From: Streptomyces zhihengii
GTDB lineage: Bacteria > Actinomycetota > Actinomycetes > Streptomycetales > Streptomycetaceae
Length of the DNA stretch: 64,000 nt
Assembly (NCBI RefSeq): GCF_016919245.1
Contig: NZ_JAFEJA010000002.1
Coordinates: 186,001 to 250,000, forward strand
Reading direction: 5' to 3'
How positions within the stretch are numbered: position 1 is the stretch's first letter; every line of letters starts with the position of its first letter. Below are positions 45,213-53,625 of the stretch, piece after piece. The translations under genes and the position numbers were made by a program. Below the pieces are notes generated by a model. That model made no database searches, had not been told where the DNA came from, and saw nothing but the letters and a program-made list of their open reading frames with translations.

Positions 45213-45668
45213 GTGCGACTGAACGATCTCGACGAACGCATCGTCCACGCCCTCGCCGAGGACGCCCGCCGCTCCTACGCCGACATCGGCCAGGTCGTCG
45301 GACTGTCGGCCCCGGCGGTCAAGCGCCGGGTGGACCGGCTCCGCGCGGAGGGGGCGATCACCGGCTTCACCGTGCGGGTCGACCCGGCGGCGCTCGGCTG
45401 GGAGACCGAGGGGTTCGTCGAGATCTTCTGCCGCCACAACACCTCGCCCGACGACATCCGCCGCGGCCTGGAGCGCTATCCGGAGGTGGTGTCCGCCTCG
45501 ACGGTCACCGGTGACGCGGACGCCCTCGTCCAGGTCTTCGCCTCCGACATGCGGCACTTCGAGCGGGTGCTGGAGCGGATCGCGGGCGAGCCGTTCGTCG
45601 AGCGCACCAAGTCGGTGCTGGTCCTGTCGCCGCTGCTGCGGCGCTTCTCCTCCGGCTCGCCCGCCTGA
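45213..45668 (+). CDS. Lrp/AsnC-family transcriptional regulator
   Basis: A 151-residue regulator with an N-terminal HTH (LNDLDERIVHALAEDARRSY, then IGQVVGLSAPAVKRRVDRL) and a C-terminal RAM ligand-binding domain (GFVEIFCRHNTSPDDIRRGL, TVTGDADALVQVFASDMRHF). Such proteins sense amino acids and form octamers that wrap DNA. GTG 45213 is 10 bp after the permease gene, so it probably controls its own operon in response to the transported amino acid. Similar DNA boxes before davA-like 46753 suggest a second target. Confidence 0.92.
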   Translation: MRLNDLDERIVHALAEDARRSYADIGQVVGLSAPAVKRRVDRLRAEGAITGFTVRVDPAALGWETEGFVEIFCRHNTSPDDIRRGLERYPEVVSASTVTGDADALVQVFASDMRHFERVLERIAGEPFVERTKSVLVLSPLLRRFSSGSPA

Positions 45669-45704
45669 GACGGAGCCGCCGGCCCCCGGGTGCGGCCGGC
45701 ACAT

Positions 45705-45780
45705 CCGGCACCGCTTCGACGGCCGTGAGCATCGGCAGTGCTTGAACGGCCGGCACCGCTTCAACGGCCGTGAGCATCGG
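45705..45780. repeat. 45-bp direct repeat after the lrp gene
   Basis: CCGGCACCGCTTCRACGGCC followed by GTGAGCATCGG occurs at 45705 and 45750; CAGYGCTTGARCGGCCGG occurs at 45736 and 45799. The 207-bp gap 45669-45875 between two convergent genes is filled by these repeats. Confidence 0.55.
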
Positions 45781-45875
45781 CCGCCCTTGACCGGTCGGCA
45801 GCGCTTGAGCGGCCGGCACCGCGGCCCGCGCCCGGCACGTCCGCCGGGTGCGGGCCGCGCGGCGTTCCCGGCGGG

Positions 45876-46442
45876 TCAGAGCGCCGGCTTCCAGGGCAGC
45901 ACCCGGAAGTCGCCGGTGCCGTGCTTCACCTTCTCGAACGGCGCCGAGCCCACGCACTTGGGCACGTCGCCCTGGTCCACCGGGCTGCCGGTGGACGCCC
46001 AGCTGTACCCCAGCCGGTCCTTGCCGCCCAGGTCGTGCACGGTGATGCCGACCCGCCGCCCCTCGGCCCCCTCCAGATCGCTCCTGGTGATCACGCCGGA
46101 CACCACGGCCACCTTGCCGCCGGTGATCAGGCAGTCCACCTCCGCCTCCGCCCAGGCGCCCTCGCCGTGGAGGAAGTGGCTGAACCGGAAGGTGCCGGTC
46201 GCCCGGGTCGGGTCGTCGTTGTGCTCGGCCGCGAGCCGGGCGTCGAAGGTGAAGGTGATGTCGTCGCCGAGCGACCGGTAGAGCTTCGCCGAGCCGGTGA
46301 GGGCGGCGGCGTCGCGCGGCGTCTTCCCCGTGACGCCCGCCTCGCCGGAGGCGACGGCGGAGCCGGTGGCCCCGGCGGTGATCAGCAGGGCGGCGCCGAT
46401 CGCGGCGATCCCGGCGCGACGGGTGACGGTGCGCTTCTTCAT
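45876..46442 (-). CDS. Secreted protein of unknown function
   Basis: A 188-residue protein with a clear signal peptide: basic start MKKRTVTRRAG, hydrophobic IAAIGAALLITAGATGSA, and likely cleavage after AVAS near residue 32. The mature part (ALTGSAKLYRSLGDDITFTFDARLAAE) looks like a single beta-rich domain with two cysteines (VDCLITGG and PKCVGS) that could form a disulfide. Some Streptomyces relatives are, from memory, labelled repetin-like, which says nothing about function. ATG 46442 has AAAGGA upstream. It is divergent from the davA-like gene. Confidence 0.83.
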   Translation of the reverse strand: MKKRTVTRRAGIAAIGAALLITAGATGSAVASGEAGVTGKTPRDAAALTGSAKLYRSLGDDITFTFDARLAAEHNDDPTRATGTFRFSHFLHGEGAWAEAEVDCLITGGKVAVVSGVITRSDLEGAEGRRVGITVHDLGGKDRLGYSWASTGSPVDQGDVPKCVGSAPFEKVKHGTGDFRVLPWKPAL

Positions 46443-46610
46443 GGGAGGTCCTTTCCACAGGTGAGGCGAACACGTCACACTCTTCCGGCGGGGGGTCCGC
46501 GGTACATCGCGCCAGGGGCCCGTACCGTCTCCGCCGGGCGGCGGGCAGCGCCTCCCGGAAGGTCCGCCGGCGGTCGTAGGCGGGTACCTCCGCGGTAGCG
46601 CCCGGGTCGG

Positions 46611-46672
46611 CGCAACGAATCGCCGCACAGGCCTTCCAGGACGCAACGGATCGGCCGTCGGCGCGCAACGGA
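46611..46672. promoter_or_regulatory. Three phased CGCAACG boxes upstream of davA
   Basis: CGCAACGAAT (46611), CGCAACGGAT (46642) and CGCAACGGAC (46664) are 31 and 22 bp apart, on one face of the helix. They resemble the GCGCAAT boxes before the permease-lrp operon in core sequence and in spacing. They lie in the 310-bp gap 46443-46752, which has no gene. Confidence 0.45.
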
Positions 46673-46678
46673 CGCGCC

Positions 46679-46708
46679 TTGTCGCGGCGGGAGGGCGGAC
46701 CGTACCGT
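46679..46708 (+). promoter_or_regulatory. Candidate davAB promoter
   Basis: TTGTCG (46679-46684) and TACCGT (46703-46708) are 18 bp apart, just downstream of the CGCAACG boxes; transcription would start near 46714. Confidence 0.38.
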
Positions 46709-46752
46709 TTTGGACGTCTCCCCGTCCCCCGTACCGTCGTCCGAGGTCACCC

Positions 46753-47550
46753 ATGCCGCCGTTGCGCACCGCCCTGCTCCAGAGTTCCGGCGTCCCCGGT
46801 GATGTCGCCGCGAATCTGAAGGTGCTCGACGAGGCCGCGGGCCGTGCGGCCGAGGCCGGTGCCCGGCTGCTGGTCGCCCCCGAGATGTTCCTCACCGGCT
46901 ACGCGATCGGCGACGACGTCCCGGTGCTCGCCGAGGCTGCCGACGGACCCGGCGCCCGGGCGGTCGCGGACATCGCCGTACGGCACGGCATCGCCGTCCA
47001 CTACGGCTACCCGGAGCGCGCGGGCGAGCTGGTCCACAACTCCGCCCAGCTCATCGGCTCCGACGGCACCCGGCTGGCGAACTACCGCAAGACCCATCTC
47101 TTCGGCTGCTTCGAGCAGCGGTGGTTCACCCCGGGCGACCTGCCGGTGGTGCAGGCGGAGCTGGACGGCGTCCGCATCGGCCTGCTCATCTGCTACGACG
47201 TGGAGTTCCCGGAGAACGTCCGGGCCCACGCCCTCGCCGGCACCGACCTGCTGCTGGTGCCGACCGCGCAGATGCACCCGTTCCAGTTCGTCGCCGAGTC
47301 GCTCGTCCCGGTCCGCGCCTTCGAGAGCCAGATGTACATCGCGTACGTCAACCGCACCGGCGCGGAGGGCGAGTTCGAGTTCGTCGGGCTGAGCTCGCTC
47401 GCGAGCCCCGACGGCGCGGTGCGCACCCGGGCCGGACGCGGCGAGGAACTCGTCGTGGGCGAGGTCGACCCCGCCCTGCTGGCCGCCTCGCGGGAGAACA
47501 ACCCGTATCTGCGCGACCGCCGCCCCGGTCTGTACGGCTCCCTGAGCTGA
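46753..47550 (+). CDS. davA: Nitrilase-superfamily amidase, probable 5-aminovaleramidase (DavA-like)
   Basis: A 265-residue carbon-nitrogen hydrolase with the catalytic triad Glu44 (VAPEMFLTGY), Lys113 (YRKTHLF) and Cys147 (LLICYDVEFPEN). Length and these segments match, from memory, Pseudomonas putida DavA, which hydrolyses 5-aminovaleramide to 5-aminovalerate. The downstream gene resembles DavB, which makes that amide from L-lysine, so the pair supports the assignment. ATG 46753 is six bases after GAGG. Generic omega-amidase activity remains possible. Confidence 0.82.
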   Translation: MPPLRTALLQSSGVPGDVAANLKVLDEAAGRAAEAGARLLVAPEMFLTGYAIGDDVPVLAEAADGPGARAVADIAVRHGIAVHYGYPERAGELVHNSAQLIGSDGTRLANYRKTHLFGCFEQRWFTPGDLPVVQAELDGVRIGLLICYDVEFPENVRAHALAGTDLLLVPTAQMHPFQFVAESLVPVRAFESQMYIAYVNRTGAEGEFEFVGLSSLASPDGAVRTRAGRGEELVVGEVDPALLAASRENNPYLRDRRPGLYGSLS

Positions 47551-47609
47551 CCGCGCCGCTTCCCCGCTTCCCCTCCGCTTCATCGTTCCGCGCAAGGAGT
47601 CCGTACCCC

Positions 47610-49304
47610 ATGACGTCCACGGTGCCCACCACCGCCGTCCAGCACAGCGACGAGCAGCCGCCGATCACCATGTTCGGCCCGGACTTCCCCTACGCCTACG
47701 ACGACTTCCTCGCCCACCCGGCGGGCATCGGGCAGATACCCGCGACCGAGCACGGCGCCGAGGTCGCGGTCATCGGCGGCGGCCTCTCGGGCATCGTCGC
47801 CGCCTACGAGCTGATGAAGATGGGCCTGAAGCCCGTCGTGTACGAGGCGGACGAGATCGGCGGCCGGCTGCGCACGGTCGGCTTCGAGGGCTGCGAGGGC
47901 GGGCTGACCGCGGAGATGGGCGCCATGCGCTTCCCGCCGTCGTCGACCGCGCTCCAGCACTACATCGACCTCGTGGGGCTCACGACCCGCCCCTTCCCCA
48001 ACCCGCTGGCGCCCTCGACGCCGTCCACCGTCGTCGACCTCAAGGGCGAGTCGCACTACGCGGAGACCATCGACGACCTGCCGCAGGTCTACCGCGACGT
48101 GATGAACGCCTGGAACGCCTGCCTGGAGGAGGGCGCGGACTTCTCCGACATGAACCGCGCCATGCGCGAGCGCGACGTCCCGCGCATCCGGGAGATCTGG
48201 GCGAGGCTCGTCGAGAAGCTGGACAACCAGACCTTCTACGGCTTCCTCTGCGACTCCGAGGCGTTCAAGTCCTTCCGGCACCGCGAGATCTTCGGCCAGG
48301 TCGGCTTCGGCACCGGCGGCTGGGACACCGACTTCCCCAACTCCATCCTGGAGATCCTGCGGGTCGTCTACTCCGAGGCCGACGACCACCACCGCGGCAT
48401 CGTCGAGGGCAGCCAGCAGCTTCCGCTGCGCCTGTGGGAGCGCGAGCCCGCCAAGATCGTGCACTGGCCGCTCGGCACCTCGCTCTCCTCGCTCCACGGC
48501 GGCGACCCCCGCCCCGCCGTCACCCGCCTGTCCCGCACCGCGGGCAACCGGATCACGGTGACCGACGCGGCCGGCGACATCCGCACCTACCGCGCGGCGG
48601 TCTTCACCGCGCAGTCCTGGCTGCTGCTCTCGAAGATCGCCTGCGACGACGCGCTGTTCCCCATCGACCACTGGACGGCGATGGAGCGCACCCACTACAT
48701 GGAGTCCTCGAAGCTGTTCGTGCCCGTCGACCGGCCGTTCTGGCTGGACAAGGACGCGCGCACCGGCCGGGACACCATGTCGATGACGCTCACCGACCGG
48801 ATGACCCGCGGCACCTACCTGCTCGACGACGGCCCCGACCGGCCCGCCGTCATCTGCCTGTCGTACACCTGGTGCGACGACAGCCTGAAGTGGCTGCCGC
48901 TGTCCGCGAACGAGCGGATGGAGGTGATGCTGAAGTCCCTGGGCGAGATCTACCCGGACGTCGACATCCGGAGCCACATCATCGGCAACCCGGTCACCGT
49001 CTCCTGGGAGAACGAGCCCTGGTTCATGGGCGCGTTCAAGGCCAACCTGCCGGGCCACTACCGCTACCAGCGGCGGCTGTTCACCCACTTCATGCAGGAC
49101 CGGCTGCCCGAGGACAAGCGGGGCATCTTCCTGGCCGGCGACGACATCTCCTGGACGGCCGGCTGGGCCGAGGGCGCCGTGCAGACCGCGCTCAACGCCG
49201 TCTGGGGCGTGATGCACCAGTTCGGCGGCACGACCGACCCGACCAACCCGGGCCCCGGCGACGTGTACGACGAGATCGCGCCCGTCGAGCTGCCGGAGGA
49301 CTGA
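47610..49304 (+). CDS. davB: Flavin amino acid monooxygenase, probable L-lysine 2-monooxygenase (DavB-like)
   Basis: A 564-residue FAD enzyme of the monoamine oxidase fold. The dinucleotide motif is AVIGGGLSGIVAAYELMK, followed by KPVVYEADEIGGRLRT; the C-terminal FAD segment is IFLAGDDISWTAGWAEGAVQ. Segments such as TMFGPDFPYAYDDFLAHPAG, FGQVGFGTGGWDTDFPNS and GHYRYQRR match lysine 2-monooxygenase DavB of P. putida closely, from memory. Decarboxylating oxygenation would give 5-aminovaleramide, the substrate of the upstream DavA-like enzyme. Tryptophan 2-monooxygenase is the main alternative. ATG 47610 follows AAGGAG; the frame back to 47121 overlaps davA. Confidence 0.83.
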   Translation: MTSTVPTTAVQHSDEQPPITMFGPDFPYAYDDFLAHPAGIGQIPATEHGAEVAVIGGGLSGIVAAYELMKMGLKPVVYEADEIGGRLRTVGFEGCEGGLTAEMGAMRFPPSSTALQHYIDLVGLTTRPFPNPLAPSTPSTVVDLKGESHYAETIDDLPQVYRDVMNAWNACLEEGADFSDMNRAMRERDVPRIREIWARLVEKLDNQTFYGFLCDSEAFKSFRHREIFGQVGFGTGGWDTDFPNSILEILRVVYSEADDHHRGIVEGSQQLPLRLWEREPAKIVHWPLGTSLSSLHGGDPRPAVTRLSRTAGNRITVTDAAGDIRTYRAAVFTAQSWLLLSKIACDDALFPIDHWTAMERTHYMESSKLFVPVDRPFWLDKDARTGRDTMSMTLTDRMTRGTYLLDDGPDRPAVICLSYTWCDDSLKWLPLSANERMEVMLKSLGEIYPDVDIRSHIIGNPVTVSWENEPWFMGAFKANLPGHYRYQRRLFTHFMQDRLPEDKRGIFLAGDDISWTAGWAEGAVQTALNAVWGVMHQFGGTTDPTNPGPGDVYDEIAPVELPED

Positions 49305-49335
49305 CCGGAGGACCGACGGGGGCCGCCCGGGGGAG

Positions 49336-49357
49336 CGGCGCCCGGCGCCGGGCGCCG
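49336..49357. terminator. 22-bp perfect palindrome between convergent genes
   Basis: Bases 49336-49357 form a perfect palindrome made of nested GGCGCC/GCCGGC units, placed between davB and the convergent gene at 49366. It can serve both. Confidence 0.5.
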
Positions 49358-49365
49358 GGGACGTC

Positions 49366-50124
49366 TCAGCGGCAGGGCGTGAGGAGGCAGCGGCCCACCA
49401 GGCCGACGCCCGCGTCCAGCCGCTCGGTGAACTCCGCGGCCAGGCTTGGCAGTTCCCGCATGCCCCAGAGCAGCCGCGCGGCGGACCAGGCGGCCTCCCG
49501 CGCGCGCTCCAGGGACCAGGCGCCCACCAGATGGGTCAGCGGGTCGGCGACCTGGAGCAGGTCCGGGCCCGGCATCAGGTCCTCGCGGACGCGTTCCTCC
49601 AGCAGCACCAGCAGATCGCCGACCCGCTCGAACTCGTCCTCCAGCGCGGGCGGCGCGCAGTCCAGCGCCCGGCAGGCGTCCACCACCGCGAGCGGCAGGT
49701 CGTGCCCGATGTGGGCGTTGACGCCGGCCAGCGCGAACTGGAGCGGGCGGATCCCGGGGTGACCGCGGTACTGGAGCAGGGGCCGCCAGCAGGCGGGCGG
49801 CCGGGGCCCGTCGCCGCCGGACTCGGCGACCTCCAGGTAGCGCTCGGCGAAGACCGTCCCGAGGGTCCCGGCGGCCCGGCGGTCGGGGAAGTGCCCGCCC
49901 GCCACCCGCCCGGCCAGCTCCTCGGTGACCGTGAGGTACACCCGGTTGAAGACCGCCATGCCGTCCGCGGCCGGCCAGCGCGCGCCGCAGGCCCGCATCC
50001 GCGCGGCCACGGAGCCGAGCCCCGCGGCCGGCCCGGCGGGGCCGTCCGCCGCCGCCGTCCCGCCGCTGCCCGGCGCGGACGGGCCGCGCACCGTCCGTAC
50101 CGCGAGCTGTTCCCTCTGCGCCAT
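49366..50124 (-). CDS. DUF5995-like helical protein
   Basis: A 252-residue protein I place, from memory, in the DUF5995 group. The core is GMAVFNRVYLTVTEELAGRV followed by RRAAGTLGTVFAERYLEV and a conserved helical segment with NAHIGHDLPLAVVDACRALD. The His/Asp-containing NAHIGHDLP could bind a metal or cofactor, but no reaction is known to me. It has no signal peptide or membrane helix. The start ATG 50124 lacks a clear ribosome site. It converges on davB and shares its terminator. Confidence 0.75.
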   Translation of the reverse strand: MAQREQLAVRTVRGPSAPGSGGTAAADGPAGPAAGLGSVAARMRACGARWPAADGMAVFNRVYLTVTEELAGRVAGGHFPDRRAAGTLGTVFAERYLEVAESGGDGPRPPACWRPLLQYRGHPGIRPLQFALAGVNAHIGHDLPLAVVDACRALDCAPPALEDEFERVGDLLVLLEERVREDLMPGPDLLQVADPLTHLVGAWSLERAREAAWSAARLLWGMRELPSLAAEFTERLDAGVGLVGRCLLTPCR

Positions 50125-50161
50125 GGAGGCAGCGTCCCAGGCGCGGGGCCGCGGACACGCT

Positions 50162-50205
50162 GACGGGCCGCGGCTTCCCCGGAAAGGAGGACGCCGCGGC
50201 CCGTC
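50162..50205 (-). terminator. Hairpin after the uracil permease gene
   Basis: GACGGGCCGCGGC (50162-50174) pairs perfectly with 50193-50205. It lies about 70 bp beyond the permease stop codon and upstream of the next gene. Confidence 0.5.
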
Positions 50206-50277
50206 GGCGCGACGGCCCGGGGGCGTGTGGCGCTCCGTGGTGTGTCCCGGAACCGCGACGGCCCGGGGCCGTGCGCG

Positions 50278-51684
50278 TCAGCGCTTGGTGTCGTCGTCGT
50301 ACGAGGAGGTGCCGGAGTCGAGGAGGGGCTCCTCCCGGGTCGCGGGCTCCTTGAGGTGGGCCGGCGCGAAGGCGCGCAGCACGTGGTAGCCGGTGATGAC
50401 CACGAGCGTGCCCAGCGCGATCCCGCCCAGCTCGAAGTTGTCGGTGATCTTCAGGCTGACGCCGCCGACGCCGATGATGATGCCCGCGGCGGCGGGGACC
50501 AGGTTCAGCGGGTTGCGCAGGTCGACCTTCGCGTTGATCCAGATCTGCGCGCCGAGCAGGCCGATCATGCCGTAGAGGATCACGGTGATGCCCCCCAGCA
50601 CACCGCCCGGGATCGCCGCCACCACGGCGCCGAACTTGGGGCACAGACCGAAGAGCAGCGCGAACGCGGCGGCGGCCCAGTAGGCGGCCGTGGAGTACAC
50701 CCGGGTGGCCGCCATGACGCCGATGTTCTCGGAGTACGTGGTGTTCGGCGGGCCGCCGACGGCGGTGGACAGCATCGAGGCGGCGCCGTCGGCCGCGATG
50801 GCGGTGCCCAGCTTGTCGTCGATCGGGTCGCCGGTCATCTCGCCGACCGCCTTCACGTGCCCGGCGTTCTCCGCGATGAGCGCGATGACCACCGGGAGGG
50901 CCACCAGGATCGCCGACCACTCGAAGCTCGGGGCGTGGAAGGAGGGCAGCCCGATCCAGTCGGCCTGCCCGACGCCGGAGAGGTCCAGGCGCCAGTGGTC
51001 CACGGCCTCGCCGCCGCCGGCGGGGGAGTGGATCTGCCCGAAGATCCGGTCCAGCGCCCAGGAGAGGACGTATCCGAAGATCAGACCGAGGAAGATCGCG
51101 ACGCGGGAGAAGAAGCCGCGCAGGCACACCACCGCGAGCCCGGTGAAGAGCATGACCAGCAGGGCCGTCCACTGGTCCTGCGGCCAGTAGGTGGCGGCGG
51201 TGACCGGGGCCAGGTTGAAGCCGATCAGCATGACCACGGCGCCGGTCACGATCGGGGGCATCGTCGCGTGGATGATCCGCGCGCCGAAGTGCCGCACCGC
51301 GAGTCCGGCGGCGAAGAGCACGGCGCCGACCACCAGGACGGCGCCGGTCACGGTGGCGCTGTCGCCGCCCGTCGCGCGGATGGTGGCGGCCACGCCGACG
51401 AAGGAGAGCGAGCAGCCGAGGTAGCTGGGGACCTTGCCGCGGGTGGCGAGCAGGAAGATCACCGTCGCCACGCCGGACATCATGATCGCGAGGTTCGGGT
51501 CGAGACCCATCAGCACGGGCGCGACGAACGAGGCGCCGAACATGGCGACCACGTGCTGGGCGCCGAGACCGGCGGTTCTCGGCCATGACAGCCGCTCGTC
51601 GGGTCGTACGACGGCACCGGGGGCGGGGGTCCGCCCGTCGCCGTGCAGGGTCCAGCGCACGCCGAGATTCACGGGCCGCTCCAC
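50278..51684 (-). CDS. NCS2-family uracil permease (UraA type)
   Basis: A 468-residue transporter with about 14 helices of the nucleobase-cation symporter 2 family. The conserved ALIAENAGHVKAVGEMTG and the family signature region GGPPNTTYSENIGVMAATRV favour uracil over xanthine transport. The first helix starts near residue 38 (GLGAQHVVAMFGASFVAPVL). The start GTG 51684 has only a weak ribosome site; a TACGAT box lies about 27 bases upstream on the minus strand. It would supply exogenous uracil for salvage, parallel to the pyr operon. Confidence 0.9.
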   Translation of the reverse strand: MERPVNLGVRWTLHGDGRTPAPGAVVRPDERLSWPRTAGLGAQHVVAMFGASFVAPVLMGLDPNLAIMMSGVATVIFLLATRGKVPSYLGCSLSFVGVAATIRATGGDSATVTGAVLVVGAVLFAAGLAVRHFGARIIHATMPPIVTGAVVMLIGFNLAPVTAATYWPQDQWTALLVMLFTGLAVVCLRGFFSRVAIFLGLIFGYVLSWALDRIFGQIHSPAGGGEAVDHWRLDLSGVGQADWIGLPSFHAPSFEWSAILVALPVVIALIAENAGHVKAVGEMTGDPIDDKLGTAIAADGAASMLSTAVGGPPNTTYSENIGVMAATRVYSTAAYWAAAAFALLFGLCPKFGAVVAAIPGGVLGGITVILYGMIGLLGAQIWINAKVDLRNPLNLVPAAAGIIIGVGGVSLKITDNFELGGIALGTLVVITGYHVLRAFAPAHLKEPATREEPLLDSGTSSYDDDTKR

Positions 51685-51853
51685 TTCATGCAGTAGTCAA
51701 GGATCGGCGACATCGTAGTGGCCCGCCGTCGCGGCACCGGCGGAGGATCTGGTTCCAGGGTGCTGAGCGACCGCTTAGGATGAATCGATTTCGGCCGACA
51801 CCGGCCGGCCGCACCGCTCGGCACCGCCCCGCACCGCCTCTGGAGTACCACCC

Positions 51854-52327
51854 GTGACCACCCACGCCCCCTCCCCTTCCGTGCCGGCGGACAGCGCCAC
51901 CGCCCCCGGCGTCCTGGTCCCCGTCGAGGTGCACTTCGACGACCTGGACGCCCTCGGCCTGCTGCACAACGCCCGCTACCCGCTGCTCGTCGAGCGCGCC
52001 TGGGGGGCGTACTGGGCGGGGCACGGCTTCGGCTACGAGGGCGACTGGGCGGCGGCCGAGGACGCCTGCAACGCCGTGCGGGAACTGCGCATCGGCTACG
52101 AGCGGCCGGTGACCCGGGCGGGTGGGTACGCCGTGCACCTGTGGCTCGACCGCCTCGGCACGACCGGGCTCACCTACGGCTTCCGCTTCTGCTCCGCCGA
52201 CGGCGCCACGACCTACGCCCGCGGCAGCCGCGTCCTCGTCCGGCTGGACGCGGCCACCCTGCGGCCCGCGCCCTGGAGCGCGCGCTTCAGGGACGCCGGT
52301 CGGGCACTGCTGCGTCCCGGGGGCTGA
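51854..52327 (+). CDS. Hotdog-fold acyl-CoA thioesterase
   Basis: A 157-residue protein of the 4-hydroxybenzoyl-CoA thioesterase/YbgC group. The active-site region reads VHFDDLDALGLLHNARYPLLVE with the catalytic Asp, followed by the long hotdog helix and RIGYERPVTRAGG. It has an N-terminal Ser/Pro-rich tail of about 20 residues. GTG 51854 lies about 70 bp after a TAGGAT -10-like box (51776-51781). Its last 41 bp overlap, tail to tail, the end of the MFS gene on the other strand. The substrate is unknown. Confidence 0.88.
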   Translation: MTTHAPSPSVPADSATAPGVLVPVEVHFDDLDALGLLHNARYPLLVERAWGAYWAGHGFGYEGDWAAAEDACNAVRELRIGYERPVTRAGGYAVHLWLDRLGTTGLTYGFRFCSADGATTYARGSRVLVRLDAATLRPAPWSARFRDAGRALLRPGG

Positions 52328-53507
52328 CCGGCGCGCTCTCCCGGCCCGCCGAGCGCAGCACCCCCGCGCCGACGACCAGCCCCAGCGCCAGGGCCGTGAC
52401 CAGGCCGAAGGAGACCACCAGGCTCGTCACGTCGGCCACGGCCCCGATCGCGGACGGGGCGATCAGCCCGGACGTGTAGGTGATGGTGGCGACACCGGCG
52501 ATGGCCTGGCTGGGGTTCGGGCCGCTGCGCCCGGCGGCGGCGAAGGCGAGCGGTACGACCACCGCCACGCCCAGCCCGATCAGACCGAAGCCGGCCATGG
52601 CGAGCGCCGGATGGGGCGCGGCGACCACCAGCAGGCCGCCGGCCGTCGCCAGCACCCCGCCGGTGCGGACCGTGCGCACCGGCCCGAACCGGTCCACGAT
52701 CCGGTCGCCCGCCAGCCGGGCGATCGCCATCATCAGGGCGAACGCCGTGGTCGACGCGGCCGCGAGTCCGGCGGACGTGTCCATCACGTCCCGCAGGTAG
52801 ACCGCCGACCAGTCGAGGCTCGCCCCCTCCGCGAACACCGCGCAGAAGCCGACCGCGCCGATGACCAGGGCCGAGCGGGGCGGCAGCGTGAAGCGCGGGG
52901 GCGCCTCCTCGTCGGGGGCGCTCCGCAGGTCCAGCACGCCCTGGCAGGCGATCAGCCCGAACACCGTCAGGGCCGCGGCGGCGAGTGCGTGGTGCAGACG
53001 CGCGTCCGTGCCCAGATGGGCGGCGAGCGTTCCCACGGCCGAGCCGATCAGGGCGCCGGCGCTCCACATGCCGTGCAGCGAGGACATGATCGACCGGTCG
53101 AGGCGGTTCTCGATCTCCACGCCCAGTGCGTTCATCGCCACGTCGGACATGCCGGCCGTGGCGCCGTAGACGAAGAGCCCGAGGCACAGCGTCACCAGGT
53201 TCGGGGCGAGCGACGGCAGGATCAGGCTGAGCGTCCACAGGGCGAGCAGGCCGCGCAGGGCGTTGCGGGCGCCGAGGCGGTGGCTGACGGCGGCGGCGAG
53301 CGGCATCGCCACGGAGGCGCCGAGCGCGGGGAACGCGAGCGCGAGCCCCAACTGGCCGGCGCTCACCCCGGCGTGGTCCTGGATCCAGGGGATCCGGGTG
53401 GCGAAGCTGCCGGTGACCGCGCCGTGCACGCAGAAGACGACGGCGACGGCGATACGGGCGCGCTTGAGCTCCTGGAGCTTCGGCGCGGCTGCCGGTTCGC
53501 TGAGCAT
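52287..53507 (-). CDS. Major facilitator superfamily transporter
   Basis: A 406-residue membrane protein with 12 predicted helices and the MFS A-type loop between helices 2 and 3 (SHRLGARNALRGLLALW). The N-terminal GSFATRIPWIQDHAGVSAGQ resembles the YbjJ/inner-membrane sugar-type MFS group. It is divergent from a ROK-family gene with a palindromic operator between them, so a carbohydrate-related substrate under ROK control is likely. The 3' end overlaps the thioesterase gene by 41 bp in opposite orientation. Confidence 0.9.
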   Translation of the reverse strand: MLSEPAAAPKLQELKRARIAVAVVFCVHGAVTGSFATRIPWIQDHAGVSAGQLGLALAFPALGASVAMPLAAAVSHRLGARNALRGLLALWTLSLILPSLAPNLVTLCLGLFVYGATAGMSDVAMNALGVEIENRLDRSIMSSLHGMWSAGALIGSAVGTLAAHLGTDARLHHALAAAALTVFGLIACQGVLDLRSAPDEEAPPRFTLPPRSALVIGAVGFCAVFAEGASLDWSAVYLRDVMDTSAGLAAASTTAFALMMAIARLAGDRIVDRFGPVRTVRTGGVLATAGGLLVVAAPHPALAMAGFGLIGLGVAVVVPLAFAAAGRSGPNPSQAIAGVATITYTSGLIAPSAIGAVADVTSLVVSFGLVTALALGLVVGAGVLRSAGRESAPVSPRDAAVPDRRP

Positions 53508-53544
53508 ATGGGTGTACCCCTCCCCGAGAATGTGGGACGTAAAC

Positions 53545-53565
53545 TATCAGGAAGCCTGCCTGATA
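53545..53565. promoter_or_regulatory. Operator-like palindrome between MFS and ROK genes
   Basis: TATCAGG (53545-53551), AAGCCTG, CCTGATA (53559-53565) is a perfect 7-bp inverted repeat, with a second nested one, CAGG-AAG-CCTG. It lies in the 118-bp divergent gap and is AT-rich for this genome, a likely binding site for the ROK regulator controlling both genes. Confidence 0.55.
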
Positions 53566-53625
53566 AATAGAGCCCGGGAAGAGACCGCGCACGGCGCACG
53601 CCGGGACGTCTGGAAGGATTCCGGT

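Noticed and set aside
47610..49304. Tryptophan 2-monooxygenase for indole-acetic acid synthesis, with the nitrilase as indole-acetamide hydrolase
   Set aside because: The amidase is of the DavA nitrilase type rather than the IaaH amidase-signature type, and segments of both proteins match DavA and DavB better; kept only as an alternative.
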